The notes: a model not told the origin generated them from the letters alone. A stretch of DNA of 64,000 bases from Pictodentalium vernedei (GCA_031216915.1 CM062297.1:369099704-369163703); one strand, 5' to 3'. Shown: positions 33,513 through 44,188, counted from the stretch's first letter. Translations and numbers: made by a program.

Positions 33513-33595
33513 CCAGGGGCGCCTTGAAGACGACCGACAGGGGAAGGGGGTGTTGTAAACCTTGATTTGTTGCGCCTGTGATGGCTCAAGTTCCA

Positions 33596-33668
33596 AGTGA
33601 TAAAATAGTCCAACTACATCATCAAGGCATGCCTTCGTTGAAGGCATGCCTTGGTGATGTAGCTGGGA
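33596..33668. repeat. Hairpin
   Basis: CAACTACATCATCAAGGCAT and its inverse (ATGCCTTGGTGATGTAGCTG) make a stem of about 28 bp with GGCATGCC words at the apex. Confidence 0.88.
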
Positions 33669-34123
33669 TATTACCTAGTAAGGATTACAGTTCAAAAACA
33701 GAAACGATGCGAGAATAATCGGTACTAGGCACGGCTTCGCAGGGCCCTGTGTGTATTCTATATTAACACTGAATAACAGAATTTTAATTAGTGTGATCCT
33801 CTTATTAAGCTCTCTGTTAGCTAGACAGACAGAACCGTATACAATTTCGCCAGTGTTCATCCGATTCTACGGCAAATTATATTTGTTGGAGTTGATACTA
33901 CTTGCAGTTACTTAAGTACTGGTATTTCTGTCCTCTGGAATCAAAGCACCTCTAGTGATATAAGTGTAAATGAAATAGACTGCTCAAATTGGCATTATAC
34001 ACACGAGTATGTTGCAGTTAGGGTGTGCTTCATCTACTTACCCTGTCGAATTTGTGGCACGCGACGATGCATTGCATCGCTTCTTTCCGTCGGAAGTTTA
34101 AGGTATCTCTCCATCTGTGTCAT
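33669..34123. other. No recognisable feature
   Basis: No supported gene, repeat or RNA. Confidence 0.5.
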
Positions 34124-35046
34124 CTCAACAAGACGAATCCCAACAAGACGAATTGGTAAAATATCTCAACAAGACGATCCCAACAAGACGAATACCAACA
34201 AGACGATTTTTTCTCTCATCAAATATGGGGAATTTTACTTTACAAAGAACGTGTACATTACAATGTATTCTATTTGAAGTATTTTAGGGTTTATTTTATG
34301 CATGTGTTTGCTAGTTTTGTTGATAAAAAAGATACAAAAAGAACTGTAGCAAATAGCGCCTTGTAACAAAGCGTGGCGCCTCTGTTAACTGGTCGCGTGC
34401 TAAGTTTTTTTTTTTTGGGGGGGGGGGGGGGGGGGTTGTCAAAATTTTGTTCACATATTATTGCTTTGTTACAATTAATGGGAGAGTGCCTACATGCACT
34501 CTCCCATTAATTGTAACAGAGCAAATCCACCGAGACTTAATAATATTTTCCTCTTTCATATCTCAATGCTCTTTCTCTCTCCTACACAGGGAAGGCAGGA
34601 AAACAGCCAATCTGGCTATGCCTTACCCTACCAGTACACGAATGAAGTATTGACGGATTTGTAATATAGTGTCAACTGTATTTATATACTGTAAATGTTC
34701 TGATTTCATGTACTTCATGTTTAGTCTTTTGTAAATTTGTGTGCTGGTGAATAAAATACGTATCAAATAAAATATATATCAAATATCACATCACAAATTA
34801 ATTGAAGTTCATCCACAGAATATGAAGCATTTTAGCTCTGGCACCCAAACTTCAGGATAAAGCCCCAAAATGGGCTTCCAGCACTCAACCAGTTAATTGA
34901 AATCTCTTTGTCCAAAAGTAAGCCGTGTTAGCAGTTTATGATGAAAAACTTCAAAATAAATGGGTTATATAGTCATTTTAATTAAATTCGTCTTGTTGGG
35001 ATGACCATTTTCGACATTCGTTTTGTTGGGATTCGTCTTGTTGGGA
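34124..35046 (+). mobile_element. F2 element, copy B, carrying an exon-like insert
   Basis: The ends hold the tandem 15-mer (CTCAACAAGACGAAT.. at the left; ..ATTCGTCTTGTTGGGA at the right). The body matches copy A including GATACAAAAA, AAAGCGTGGCGCCTCTGTTA and the central hairpin (34463-34522), which is extended here. Two differences stand out: a T12G18 tract at 34406-34435 where copy A reads TTAGTTTAGTTG, and an extra ~238 bp (34549-34786) after TTAATAATATT. Confidence 0.85.
34549..34786 (+). other. Terminal-exon-like insert in F2 copy B
   Basis: Absent from F2 copy A. It begins with a pyrimidine-rich stretch (CTCTTTCTCTCTCCTACACAG) ending in CAG at 34589. An open frame to TAA at 34662-34664 follows (GRQENSQSGYALPYQYTNEV.. 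24 residues), then AT-rich sequence with AATAAA at 34750-34755. Acceptor, short coding end and polyadenylation signal in this order are what a last exon of a gene looks like. Capture of a host gene fragment by a transposon is inference; the gene is not recognised. A LINE-type 3' end is an alternative. Confidence 0.5.
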
Positions 35047-35524
35047 ATAAACTTCTCCATCACCATAAAAGCTATCTGCGCACCGTATGTTTCCACGAAT
35101 GTCGAAGAGAAGAAAACACTTTGTAGGCTGATAGTGAAATATGGGAGGGCCAAACGCTGGCCAGCCCTGAATACTGGAGAAGTTTCAGAGGAGTTCTTGC
35201 AGCGAGTACCAATTATTTGGTACCATTGTTTTTTACTCCCAGTACAAGCTATTAAAGCTATTAACTTGTGCAGCATATCCTTCAATAACTCAACTGTGGT
35301 GTATTGTTTCCCACAGGGCTATGGGAATCAATAAAGAACAGTTATATCACTTGAAAGCCTGAACACATTCGAAAAAATGAATAGTATATTAATCAGGTTT
35401 GCCACCTATGTTTAACGTTACTTTGTTTTACAAAGCGCTATTGCGGGGCTGTGGGCGATATTGTGTGGGAGTGTAGGAGATGTATCACGGTCACCACCCC
35501 ACTCCCGAAACCCGGACCAAATTG
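35047..35524. other. No gene supported
   Basis: A 103-residue plus-strand open frame (35023-35334) starts in the F2 end and shows no recognisable domain. Confidence 0.45.
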
Positions 35525-35529
35525 TCAAG

Positions 35530-36080
35530 AGTTAGAAACGTTCCAATAAGAATAAAATCCTAGCCCTCTGATGGCTGAGAGCTGGCGTAGAGTCTTTTAT
35601 GTTTACGGATCCTGTAGCAAATGTTACCTCTGACTTCACCACGCGAAATATTTGAAATGACGTCGCCCATTTCGTAATTGCTTCATCAATGGAGTGACTA
35701 GCAAGCCACTTCATTTTTTTTTTTTTTTTTGATTATTCACACGTGCAGCAGACGGTGTTCCGGATAAAGTGTTGTTTAAATTACAAACCGATTTACGATT
35801 TGAACTAAGATGGAATGAGTTTATCTGGTTTATTGATTATTTATCCAGTGCCGTCTTGGGAACACGAGAGGTTTATTTACTAAACCTGTGATTGTTAAAA
35901 GTTGCCTTGCAGAAGGCAACTTTTAACGATCACAAGTTTAGTAAATAAGCCTCTCGTGTTTCACAATGTAGGTTTTGGGCTATGGGTAGTGTTTGATTGG
36001 AATGCGAAACGTGGAGGTTGAACATACGCTCCGAGCCACAAACCTCAGACAATGTCACCGTCAACTCATCACAATGACTT
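35530..36080 (-). repeat. Composite foldback element, copy 2
   Basis: Reverse complement of 14760-15300, including hairpin 3 (35875-35950) and one arm of hairpin 2 (36005-36072). Only one arm of hairpin 2 is present here, so copy 1 either gained an inverted duplication or copy 2 lost an arm. Confidence 0.85.
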
Positions 36081-36489
36081 ACAATGTTAAGTCTCAAACC
36101 AACAACAGTTGGAAATTTCACGGCCTATGGTAGACGATTTTTTGGCATTTTATCTCTGACCACTTCCAATAGACATTTAGTGATATCTGAACCAAATTTC
36201 ATTGGACGTTCTGTCTGGAGTCAATATTCCGTCCCTTGAGTGCAACAACGCACCATCTCAGAGGCGGCAGAAGCTCCAAATAGAGGGGGGGGGGGTCATA
36301 CCCTTCTGGGTACCGCAAGGGCGTATGATGGAAAATAAATTTTCTTTGGGGGGGGGGGGGGGGTCATGGGGCGGTGTATTCATGCAAAATATATGTTTAT
36401 ATACGCTACCTCTCACCCTTGAACCCACTGTATTTAAGACACTAACCTCAGCGTATTTATTTTGTTTTGTTTATACTTAACTCTTACAG
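36081..36489. other. No gene; two G tracts
   Basis: G tracts at about 36286-36297 and 36348-36363. AGAGGCGGCAGAAGC near 36260 resembles some hAT ends, but no partner end was found. Confidence 0.45.
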
Positions 36490-36625
36490 CCCTGGTTGCA
36501 TCTTCAATATAAATTCAATGGCAGCAATTGGAAGAGGCCATTATTTGTGTGCAGACCAATTAATATTTTCAACGTGCTGCCTCACGTTAAACGTTGAAAA
36601 TATTGATTCCCCACACATTCACTTA
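36490..36625. mobile_element. piggyBac-like MITE (family M2), degraded core
   Basis: GGCAGCAATTGGAAGAGGCC and ACCAATTAATATTTTCAACG..CACGTT..AACGTTGAAAATATTGATT match the M2 centre. Both TTAA ends are unclear. Confidence 0.65.
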
Positions 36626-36649
36626 CCAGCTATCATACTTTTGGTTTAC

Positions 36650-36862
36650 ATTTTTTTTTAAAAATTTATTGTTTTATTTGTTTTTTAATTGATGTTTTAA
36701 TTCGTTTTAATTAGATTTTTAGAATATCACACACACCTGTGCCATTGGGCCAAGGAGAGGGGTTAATATAAGTTGCATAAGATGTTCGTCAATCCTCGTA
36801 AAACAAATAATATTAAAACAAAGGTCAGATATCGGGTCAAGATAATTAGCCACCTTGGCCCA
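36650..36862 (+). repeat. Inverted repeat, left (unit 36.6-41.5 kb)
   Basis: ACCTGTGCCATTGGGCCAAG, AATCCTCGTAAAACAAATAA and AAAACAAAGGTCAGAT..GATAATTAGCC are found inverted at 41255-41460, and a part again at 41131-41250. Identity is roughly 85% by eye. Confidence 0.8.
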
Positions 36863-37029
36863 GTTTCATTAACACACTTTGAACATTCCCAGGCATAAGT
36901 GTATCTTTTGACATACTTAATCAGCATTGTCGATTTCACAAAAGTATCTCAGCTGAGAAAGTTTATACGTCATTGCTTGACTTTAAGACAGCTCTAGAGC
37001 ATTCATAAGATGTTCGTAACTCCGACAAA

Positions 37030-37490
37030 ATGGTGGCGGTTTATTTATTGCTTCAAACCAGGCGACATCTTCGTCGCCAACGCGTTTTCAGAGCTCACAC
37101 AAACTCTCTAGACTACATGGATGATGTTGATATAATCCAGCGATACCGTTTGCTCCGGAATGTAGTGCTGCAGGTATGCGAACTTATAAAATATGACACT
37201 GATCGACACACGAAGAGATTTCACGATTTACAAGTCTTCCTGATGGTGTTAACGGCAGTCCGCTTCTATGTAACCGGCAGCTTGCAGGCCATAAACGGAG
37301 ACGTGCACAATATAAGCTAGGCCGGCGTCCCACGTATTGCTCACGGTGGAACATCTGCACTAGTTCGAAATTGCAGAACATTCATCAAGATGCCGACCTA
37401 CGAAAATGACTTACGCGAAATAATGGCAGGTGTCTATGGCTCAACACTACGTGACAAAAATCCAACAGTCCTTTGAAATGCCTCCTACTA
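37030..37490 (+). pseudogene. PIF/Harbinger transposase, N-terminal part
   Basis: A frame encodes VFRAHTNSLDYMDDVDIIQR and RYRLLRNVVLQVCELI.., then LQVFLMVLTAVRFYVTGSLQ and AINGDVHNIS, a TAG, and in the same frame AGVPRIAHGGTSALVRNCRT followed by FIKMP. This order (R-Y-R-L, L-x-V-L-x-x-L-R-F-x-x-T-G-S-x-Q, G-D..I-S, V-x-R..S-x-A-L) is that of HARBI1-like transposases. The catalytic DDE part is not present downstream. It starts about 170 bp inside the left inverted repeat, so it plausibly belonged to that unit. It is dead: an internal stop and loss of the C-terminal two thirds. Confidence 0.75.
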
Positions 37491-37499
37491 CACATACGA

Positions 37500-38330
37500 A
37501 CCATCCACGAACCTAAGAGGTATCAGTGCTTCAAAAGATGTTTAAAAGGAAATACCATCTAACCAGATACGAGAAAGTTCACTCACCAAATAAACTACAA
37601 CAATCATACAGAAGAGAACCAAAGATAACCGCTTTGAAACCGATGAAACTTCCACAAATGTACCAACGACAGAATGCGGGACCAAACAGAAACCAAAGCA
37701 CCCAAGAGAGAATAAACATCCTTCCAGCATAATTCAACAATGGGAGAAAAAACACCACACCAGTGTGTTCAAGCGACGCAGGAGAAAGAAGAGAAAAATA
37801 CGTTTGGTCGAACCAACCCTTTTGAAAAATTTACAAGAACGATAGCATGCACTAGGCAGAGACCCAAACGAGCTTGTAATGGACCTGGATAGAGACATGA
37901 GAGAGATCACAGAATCCCGTAAAATGAACGACAACATGAAGATTCTTCAATACGACCAGATCTTATAGCGTTATAGAGAATTCCATAATAAAGCTTTACA
38001 ACCATTAACGGTCAAGATACAGAACCAGTAAAAAATGACAACGGGGAGAGCGAAGAAGACGGAAGAAAAATGGAACAGAGTAAAAAGACTGAAGCCCTCA
38101 AACATGCGAGAGACAAAAGAATTTTTTTGTTCGACCCTTTAATAGAAGAATATGCATCCACCCAATTCGAAGAAGGACATTACTCTGTTCGTACCATCAA
38201 GAAATGGATGCTCATCGAAAGACACGTCGTTCCAGTTGACGAAAAATGAATGAAGGCCAAGGACTTGAAGGAAATGAACACTGTACTGAAAATGAAAAAT
38301 TGTAATGTAATATGTGTGAAATAGAAAATA
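37500..38330 (+). other. Coding-like remnants of unknown type
   Basis: Lys/Arg-rich and acidic frames on the plus strand (for example RRRRKKRKIRLVEP, DLDRDMREITESRKMND, HYSVRTIKKWMLIER) look like decayed protein sequence rather than random frames. The family is not recognised and could be element- or virus-derived. It is broken in several places. Confidence 0.3.
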
Positions 38331-39274
38331 TATGTCAAGAAATTAGTGTTTTTGTTAAAGTCTATTAGATATCTTGAAGGAAATATACTTTATTCAATAA
38401 TGGCAACACGAAATGTCTCGGACTAAAATTAGAGCAAACTTGTCGAGTTACAAAACAAGATTTCCTATTATTCCATGGATAAAGTGTTTATCTTCTTAAC
38501 TATTTGGACCAAATCATAGGTTAGTTGTTTGTACAATAAGGGTAATTTTGTCAACGATGGCTCCACGAATTGGCGCTGACTTTATTAGTGCAATTTATTA
38601 TTTATTTAGTTATTGGTGTTTAAGGTCACATATTTCTGCAGTTAGTGCAAACTTGTAAACAAGATTATCCTTTTATCTGTTTGGGTAACCACTTTGATTT
38701 AAATGTTTGTGGAACAATATTATCGACATTTTCTTACATACATCACCAAAATATTGATTGTTGATCCAAAATCTACTTTTGATACAAAAAGAGACTTCTC
38801 TAAAATCTGTCAACAAGCTTTTAGACAAAGTTTACTTATTACTTTGAACACCGGACGTAAGGGGATTATCTTACCAGCGTATCTGTTGAAAAAGTTTTCA
38901 GACAGATGCATGGATACATAGTTGCATACTGCCTTTAAACATATTTACCAACATATAAGATATAAAGAACCACGAAAAAAAAAATATTAAACTTGATAAT
39001 TAAATTTAAAAGAGGCTTTAAAACAATAAAAGACTGATATTTAGGTGGGGGTACGGTGGGGGGGGGGGGGGGAATGGAGGGGTTGGAGGAGTCTCCATTC
39101 TTTGTTAATCGGGAAAGCCATGTATGAAATTATAAAATCAAAAATTAAACTTGAAATTCAAATTCAAATTGAAACTGGTGGAGACAAAAGTTTGGTGGTA
39201 CTTTCATAATTTTACAAAGTGACAGAGCTTAGTGGCAGAGCACCAAACAGAACAATTTGTGTTAAGGGATTCAT

Positions 39275-39305
<31 letters not shown>

Positions 39306-39346
39306 TTTGTTTTTTTGCTGAGAGGGACAGGTGAGATAATGTTTTC
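38331..39346. other. No gene; SINE scrap, poly(G), (ATTT)n
   Basis: 38597-38642 is a short reverse-strand 3' end of SINE family S (TTATTGGTGTTTAAGGTCAC). A G tract lies at about 39057-39072 and (ATTT)n at 39272-39308. A 72-residue open frame at 38703-38921 is unrecognised. Confidence 0.55.
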
Positions 39347-39595
39347 TTAACCCTTTACCCAACGCAGACGATATCAAAATTTATTATTTTAAATATCATT
39401 TTTTCAAATTTTTCCAAAAATGTCAACAAAACCATATCATGTGACCCCTCCTTGGAACGAGCTCGACGAGCTCGTTCCAACGAGGGGTCACATGATATGG
39501 TTTTGTTGAAATTTTTTGAAAAATATTATTTTTTCAACTGCTGAATTTGCATATTACGCGGGCAGATGCGGGCGATTCGTTGGGTAAAGGGTTAA
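39347..39595. mobile_element. piggyBac-like MITE (family M1), variant
   Basis: TTAACCCTTTACCCAACGCA ... CGTTGGGTAAAGGGTTAA with TTAA edges. The central GAACGAGCTCGACGAGCTCG palindrome is kept, but the flanking arm differs from the other M1 copies (ACCATATCATGTGACCCCTC instead of ACATAGGTTATGACCCCTC), so it is a subfamily. Confidence 0.9.
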
Positions 39596-39631
39596 ATATT
39601 CTGTTTACCAACATGTATTATATTGACTTGG

Positions 39632-39978
39632 TAATGGCGTCATAACATGGCTGCCCCGCATTGATAATAACATTGTTTTGATCCCGTGAGTACCCATCAT
39701 GCATCATATTACCAGGGGAATGACTTTACGATATGGCTCCCCCACATGGATAGGAGTATGGTTTTGATCACGTGAGTACCCATCATCCACCATATTACCA
39801 GTAGAATGACTTTACAATATGGCTCCCCCGCATGGATACTAGTATTGTTTTGATCACGTGAGAACCCATCATGCATCATATTACAAGGGGAATGACTTCA
39901 CAATATGGCTCCAGTGCATGTATAGTAGTACTGTTTTGATATCGTGAGTGCCCATCGTGCATCATATTACCTGGAGAA
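39632..39978. repeat. Minisatellite, 86-bp unit, four copies
   Basis: Units start with GAATGACTTTAC(A/G)ATATGGCT at 39718, 39804 and 39890, with a diverged first unit from 39632 and a partial fifth from 39976. Each contains GTTTTGATC.CGTGAG..CCCATCATGCA and CATATTAC. Unit length is constant and identity roughly 85%. Confidence 0.88.
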
Positions 39979-40400
39979 TGAGGTCACACACATGCGCATG
40001 TAGGGATCCAGGGGTCCATTTTCTATATTGAGCCAAGACTGCGATATCCACAGCCATTTTATAGATTGGCAAGGGTTCAAAGGAGGAAACTCTTGATTCT
40101 TTTATTTTTATTTTGGTGGGGGAGGGGGTGGGGGAAGGGGTCTTATCTATGCGACATGTTTGCGTGAAAACGTATCTCTTTTTAAGAATTTGGGTGCCCT
40201 TAAAAGGGCAGGCGTGAAGCCGAGAGTGTAGCTGGTGCTTTCACAGCTGACCTGTCACAGCATCCAATAGTGTGGTTCTTGTACGGTCCTTCTCTGGTTC
40301 TCTGGTAAATGCTTCTGCGTACTCACTGAACAGAGGTGGTGGAATAATGGCTGCAGTCCTCTCACGCCAAAAGTCAAATACACTATCACGATTGACTCAC
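39979..40400. other. No recognisable feature
   Basis: G-rich stretch near 40112-40140; no supported gene. Confidence 0.45.
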
Positions 40401-40404
40401 ATAA

Positions 40405-40860
40405 GTGCATCACCGAGGCAGTGGGTTATTTTTTCCCCGATTTATCAATAAGCAAACGTTTTGATGTATTTGACTCGGATGGTCTACGGAACAGCCATAA
40501 CAATTCTCTCTGGCAATTGTGTCTCTGTATTCTTCTGCCAATTCCGCGTAAGTAGTAAGTACAATTTAGTTCGTGGTGTAATTTTCTCAATCTCATTTCA
40601 GAAACTGGACATTTTTCTTGTTCTCTTGAGTGCTGTCCTCCCTCTTTCTTTTTTGTTGTGTAGTGAAAATCTGTTGATCCACTCGATGCACAGCATTTTT
40701 CAAATCCTCCCATTTTTCAAAATTCAGCACTATTCCAGTTTTCGTCGGCATGGTACCATTAGCAGTAAACCTTTTCACATGAACTTTCAGATCTCCTTGG
40801 AAGACTCTGATGTGAATATAAGGTTCACGCTTGTCAATTTGAATTTTTGCTCTTAGACAT
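40405..40860 (-). pseudogene. PC4-like domain reading frame, element fossil
   Basis: The minus strand encodes EPYIHIRVFQGDLKVHVKRF then NGTMPTKTGIVLNFEKWEDL (about 40690-40835), which follows the pattern of the PC4/p15 single-stranded-DNA-binding domain (P-x-V/I-H-I-R..., P-T-K-x-G-I-x-L, W-x-x-L). Nearer the C-terminus is C-Y-G-C-x4-H-P-S-Q-x2-H, a possible zinc site. Such PC4-like frames are found in uncharacterised mobile or virus-like elements of invertebrates; that link is from memory and should be treated as inference. It is broken, with a few breaks. It points inward from the right inverted repeat. Confidence 0.5.
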
Positions 40861-41130
40861 ATTAATCAAAGACGCCCGCCCTGCTTGGTTGAAGATAGCT
40901 TTGAAAATGAAAATTTCATTTGATAAATCGACCTCCTCAGTTTTCAGAAGGGGGCGTTCCCTTCTCTGTTGCGTTCAACCAATCCGCGATGTTTCTCTGT
41001 TTCTCTTTCTCATATCGATGACATCATCACTCGATGGATGAAAAGCTTGTTTGAGAATGTATAGATACATTAAAATAGACCAGTTATTAAGTAAGCATAC
41101 TTGTCAATAGAGAGGGTGCTTTTGTAAAGA

Positions 41131-41470
41131 AACGACGGAACACTATCGACCAGGTGGGTAATTACCCTGATCCGAAATGTGACCTTTGTTTTAATCTTAT
41201 TTGTTTTACGAGGATTGGCGAACAAGTTATGCAAATTAAAAAACAAAAGTCGGAACACTATCGATCAGGCGGCTAATTATCCTGACCCAAAATCTGACCT
41301 TTGTTTTAATCTTATTTGTTTTACGAGGATTGGCAAACAAGTTATGGAACTTATATTCACTCATCTTCTTGGCCCAATGGCACAGGAGTGTAGGATTACC
41401 TAAAAATTTGTTTAAAACAAGTAAAACATCAATTAAAAAACAAATAAAAAACTTTAATAAAATGCAATTT
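41131..41470 (-). repeat. Inverted repeat, right (unit 36.6-41.5 kb), partly duplicated
   Basis: Inverse of 36650-36862. A segment of about 117 bp (ACACTATCGA.CAGG.GG.TAATTA to ACGAGGATTGGC.AACAAGTTATG) is present twice in tandem, at 41131-41247 and 41248-41362. The outer part matches the left repeat out to the T/A-rich edge near 41460. Confidence 0.8.
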
Positions 41471-41783
41471 AAAATTAAAAAAAAAAAATAAGTTTTAAAA
41501 AAAAAATTCAAAAAATTTAAAACAATTAAAATGACGACATGGGTGCCTCTAGTGCCTCTTGTGGGAGAATGGGTACGATCATAGTCTACTTACTACTGAC
41601 CAAATCTCTGGTATGACTTGGAAATGCAGTACTAATTTTTATCTACAGCTCATCGTGTCTGTTAGATAAAATTATTCTTGATCCGCCTAATCAATTTAAT
41701 CTTTGTTCATCCTTTGCTAGTTGTTTCTCAACTCCTTACCAAGCATCCTAGTAGACAATACGCGCCGAAAAACCAAACCATTC
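41471..41783. other. No recognisable feature
   Basis: A- and T-rich tracts, then unique-looking sequence. Confidence 0.45.
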
Positions 41784-42034
41784 TTAACCCTTTACCTAAC
41801 CTGAAAAGCAGACGACACTTGCAAAAATAATTCTTGAAAAACTAATTTTTTTCATTTTTTGTCTCAAAAACATAGGTTATGACCCCTCGTTGGAACGAGC
41901 TCGACGAGCTCGTTCCAACGAGGGGTCATAACCTATGTTTTTGAGACAAAAAATGAAAAAATAATGAAAATTAATTGGCGATTTTTGAGAATAGCGCTGG
42001 CCGGTTTTGGCCGTTACGTTAGGTAAAGGGTTAA
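41784..42034. mobile_element. piggyBac-like MITE (family M1), complete
   Basis: TTAACCCTTTACCTAACCTG ... GTTAGGTAAAGGGTTAA with TTAA edges. It is nearly identical to the copy at 22049-22300, including the CAGACGACACTTGCAAAAAT arm and GCGATTTTTGAGAATAGCGC. Recent amplification. Confidence 0.93.
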
Positions 42035-42061
42035 ACAACCAGGATGGAATAAAACTAGAAA

Positions 42062-42180
42062 GCTTCATTTTTACTTATAGTAGACGAACCCGTTCAAATC
42101 AGAGGTCATAAGCTATGTTTTCGAGGCAAAAGAGAAAGAGATAATAAAAGTATGAGCTATTTTTCTTAGAGGTATACAGT
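42062..42180 (+). mobile_element. M1-like MITE half, degraded
   Basis: GAGGTCATAAGCTATGTTTTCGAGGCAAAA resembles the right M1 arm with many changes. Confidence 0.5.
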
Positions 42181-42939
42181 GATAAGATTCGAATCGGTTT
42201 TTATGACATAAAATAACTATTTCACACATGTTAAGTTTCTTTTTTTTCTTATGCTGTCCAAAAACTGTTAACATCCCTTGTAGAACATGTTAAGATTCTG
42301 TATAAGTAATGGGAAATATAGCTTAAAAATGGGTGATATGTTATTTTCGATGTCGTCAAAAATCTGAAATATGTTAATTTTTTTATGTTTTGTTGTTCAG
42401 AATTGCGCGAAAGTAATACATTTCTGGAACACCTGTTCTCTTGGCTAAATGGGACGAGGCTCGGGTTTTCCAAATTCGTCTTGGACGTGTTTAAATGCTT
42501 TCCCCAAAATTGACATGTTCTCGATGAGGCTTTAAAATGGCGAACAGCACGGCATGAAATTGAATTTGTTTACACTCTTCGCGTCTAAAATCCACCGAAC
42601 CAGTACAAATTGCAATTGGCGGGAGATATCGTTTCGCTTTCAACGGCTTCAATGTATGTCCTATTTTAATATGCTGTCTGGAAAAATAAAGTGCGTACAG
42701 TTGAAATTAAGTGATATATTTTGTTTACTTTTTGGTTTTTCAAAATATTGAAAATCACTTACATTACCTTGATCACAGTGGAATCCACACACAAATTCCT
42801 TACGCCTTGCTTGGAGCATTCTGTAAACTTTACATTAAACATATTTTGTTTGCAAACAAGAAAGCAAAGGGATTGGAGGATAAATGCTCAACACTTAACT
42901 AAGCCTCCTCTCCTTACATGTTACAATCCGGCTAGCAGC
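42181..42939. other. No recognisable feature
   Basis: AT-rich with short unsupported frames. Confidence 0.5.
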
Positions 42940-43058
42940 TGTCCCCGTGGGCACCCCGGGAAGTGAAGAAGAGCTTGTTCAGTGCGGTAAACAGATTCTG
43001 TTTTACTGGTAAAATAGGACCCAGTCACCAATGCTTGGGAGGTGCAAACCCTCTCTAA
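42940..43058 (-). repeat. Dispersed repeat R5, copy 2
   Basis: Reverse complement of 10735-10835 (GGACCCAGTCACCAATGCTT, CCCCGGGAAGTG). Confidence 0.65.
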
Positions 43059-43108
43059 AATGGGCAACATGGCTTATTAACGCTCACCCCTGGTCTTGAG
43101 TTGATACT

Positions 43109-43182
43109 CATGTTGTGGTCATGATTAGCCATTGTGCAAAAATATGTGACCTTAAACACCAATACATAAATGAATAAATGCT
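43109..43182 (+). mobile_element. SINE family S, 3' scrap
   Basis: GGTCATGATTAGCCATTGTG to CCAATACATAAATGAATAAAT, the last 70 bp of the SINE. Confidence 0.8.
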
Positions 43183-44188
43183 AGCTGTTGACAATGTACA
43201 AAAATAATAATGTTTTTTGGCAGATTACAAAGACAAAAGGAAAAGAACAAAGGCATTAACGAACAAATGTGTGGTAGTAGAAGGATAAGACAAAAGTGAA
43301 GGGAAAAGGACTCTAGTTAATTTAGATACATTGATTAAATAATTGATGTATTAAACTTTCCACCAAGCTGGGTTAAGATGGTAAGTCGGGCTGGCTCAGG
43401 CGCGCATACACACATTCACAGACTCATACGTACACAAAAATCACTCACACACACGCAGATCCACACACTTACACACTCACATACATCCAGATCTTCTTCT
43501 ATTCTGACTGTGGCTCAGACAGGTCAGCGGACAGAGAGCAAAGTACAACAGCACAAATCAAGGCTGGTTAAATACCTTTTAAGTCAGGAGGAGCGCAATT
43601 GGTAGAAACACAAGTTATCCCTGACGAAGTTTGGATAACGTTCATGAGAGGAGAAAATGGACCACACACACCCAGGCCTGCCTAGCTTCGTGAGCTGGAC
43701 TGCGCTTAGTGTTCCTTAACAACATAGAGAAGTATCGAAAATTATATATTTACACGATAAGTTAAAAAACTTCAAATGATATGTCGACATCAGAGATTTT
43801 ATTTATGGGCTTATTATCAGTAACACACCCCATCTGAAAAGTTTGTTTAGTTTAATATACTGAGGAGTATAAAGGTGAAATATAAAAATCAGCCGTTCTT
43901 GAGTAGGCTACTCAAGTACTAGGGGAAGAAGTATTTTTAAGGGGTGTTCCTGGGCACGTCATCTCAAGCCTTTGGGAAACATTGGAATCCTAAAACACAA
44001 GATGCTTGATTAATACATTATTTTGTGCAGATGGAGGTTGTAAAAACTCACAAATTATTTTTAGGGTATGTCCCCATGCACCGTAATGCCATCAGATGTG
44101 GTTGGTAAGTAAAATAATCAAATTGTGTTCTGTTAAATCCATATGCCAAACATGAAGATGCAACTGCAACAAGGACAGTACCTGGTGG
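43183..44188. other. No gene; CA-rich simple sequence
   Basis: 43402-43490 is a degenerate ACAC/CACT-rich stretch. No supported gene. Confidence 0.5.

Noticed and set aside
36255-36365. hAT element at the AGAGGCGGCAGAAGC word
   Set aside because: Only one edge-like word was found, no inverted partner and no 8-bp duplication.
39632-39978. CRISPR-like array
   Set aside because: 86-bp units in direct tandem without spacers, in an animal genome; it is a minisatellite.
42340-42480. A second copy of the sequence near 7400-7560
   Set aside because: Some words look similar (ATTCTGTATAAGTAA../GATTCTAAATAAGC.., GGTGACATATTAGTTTCGAT / GGGTGATATGTTATTTTCGA), but the match is short and patchy and I could not delimit it; it may be a very old repeat.
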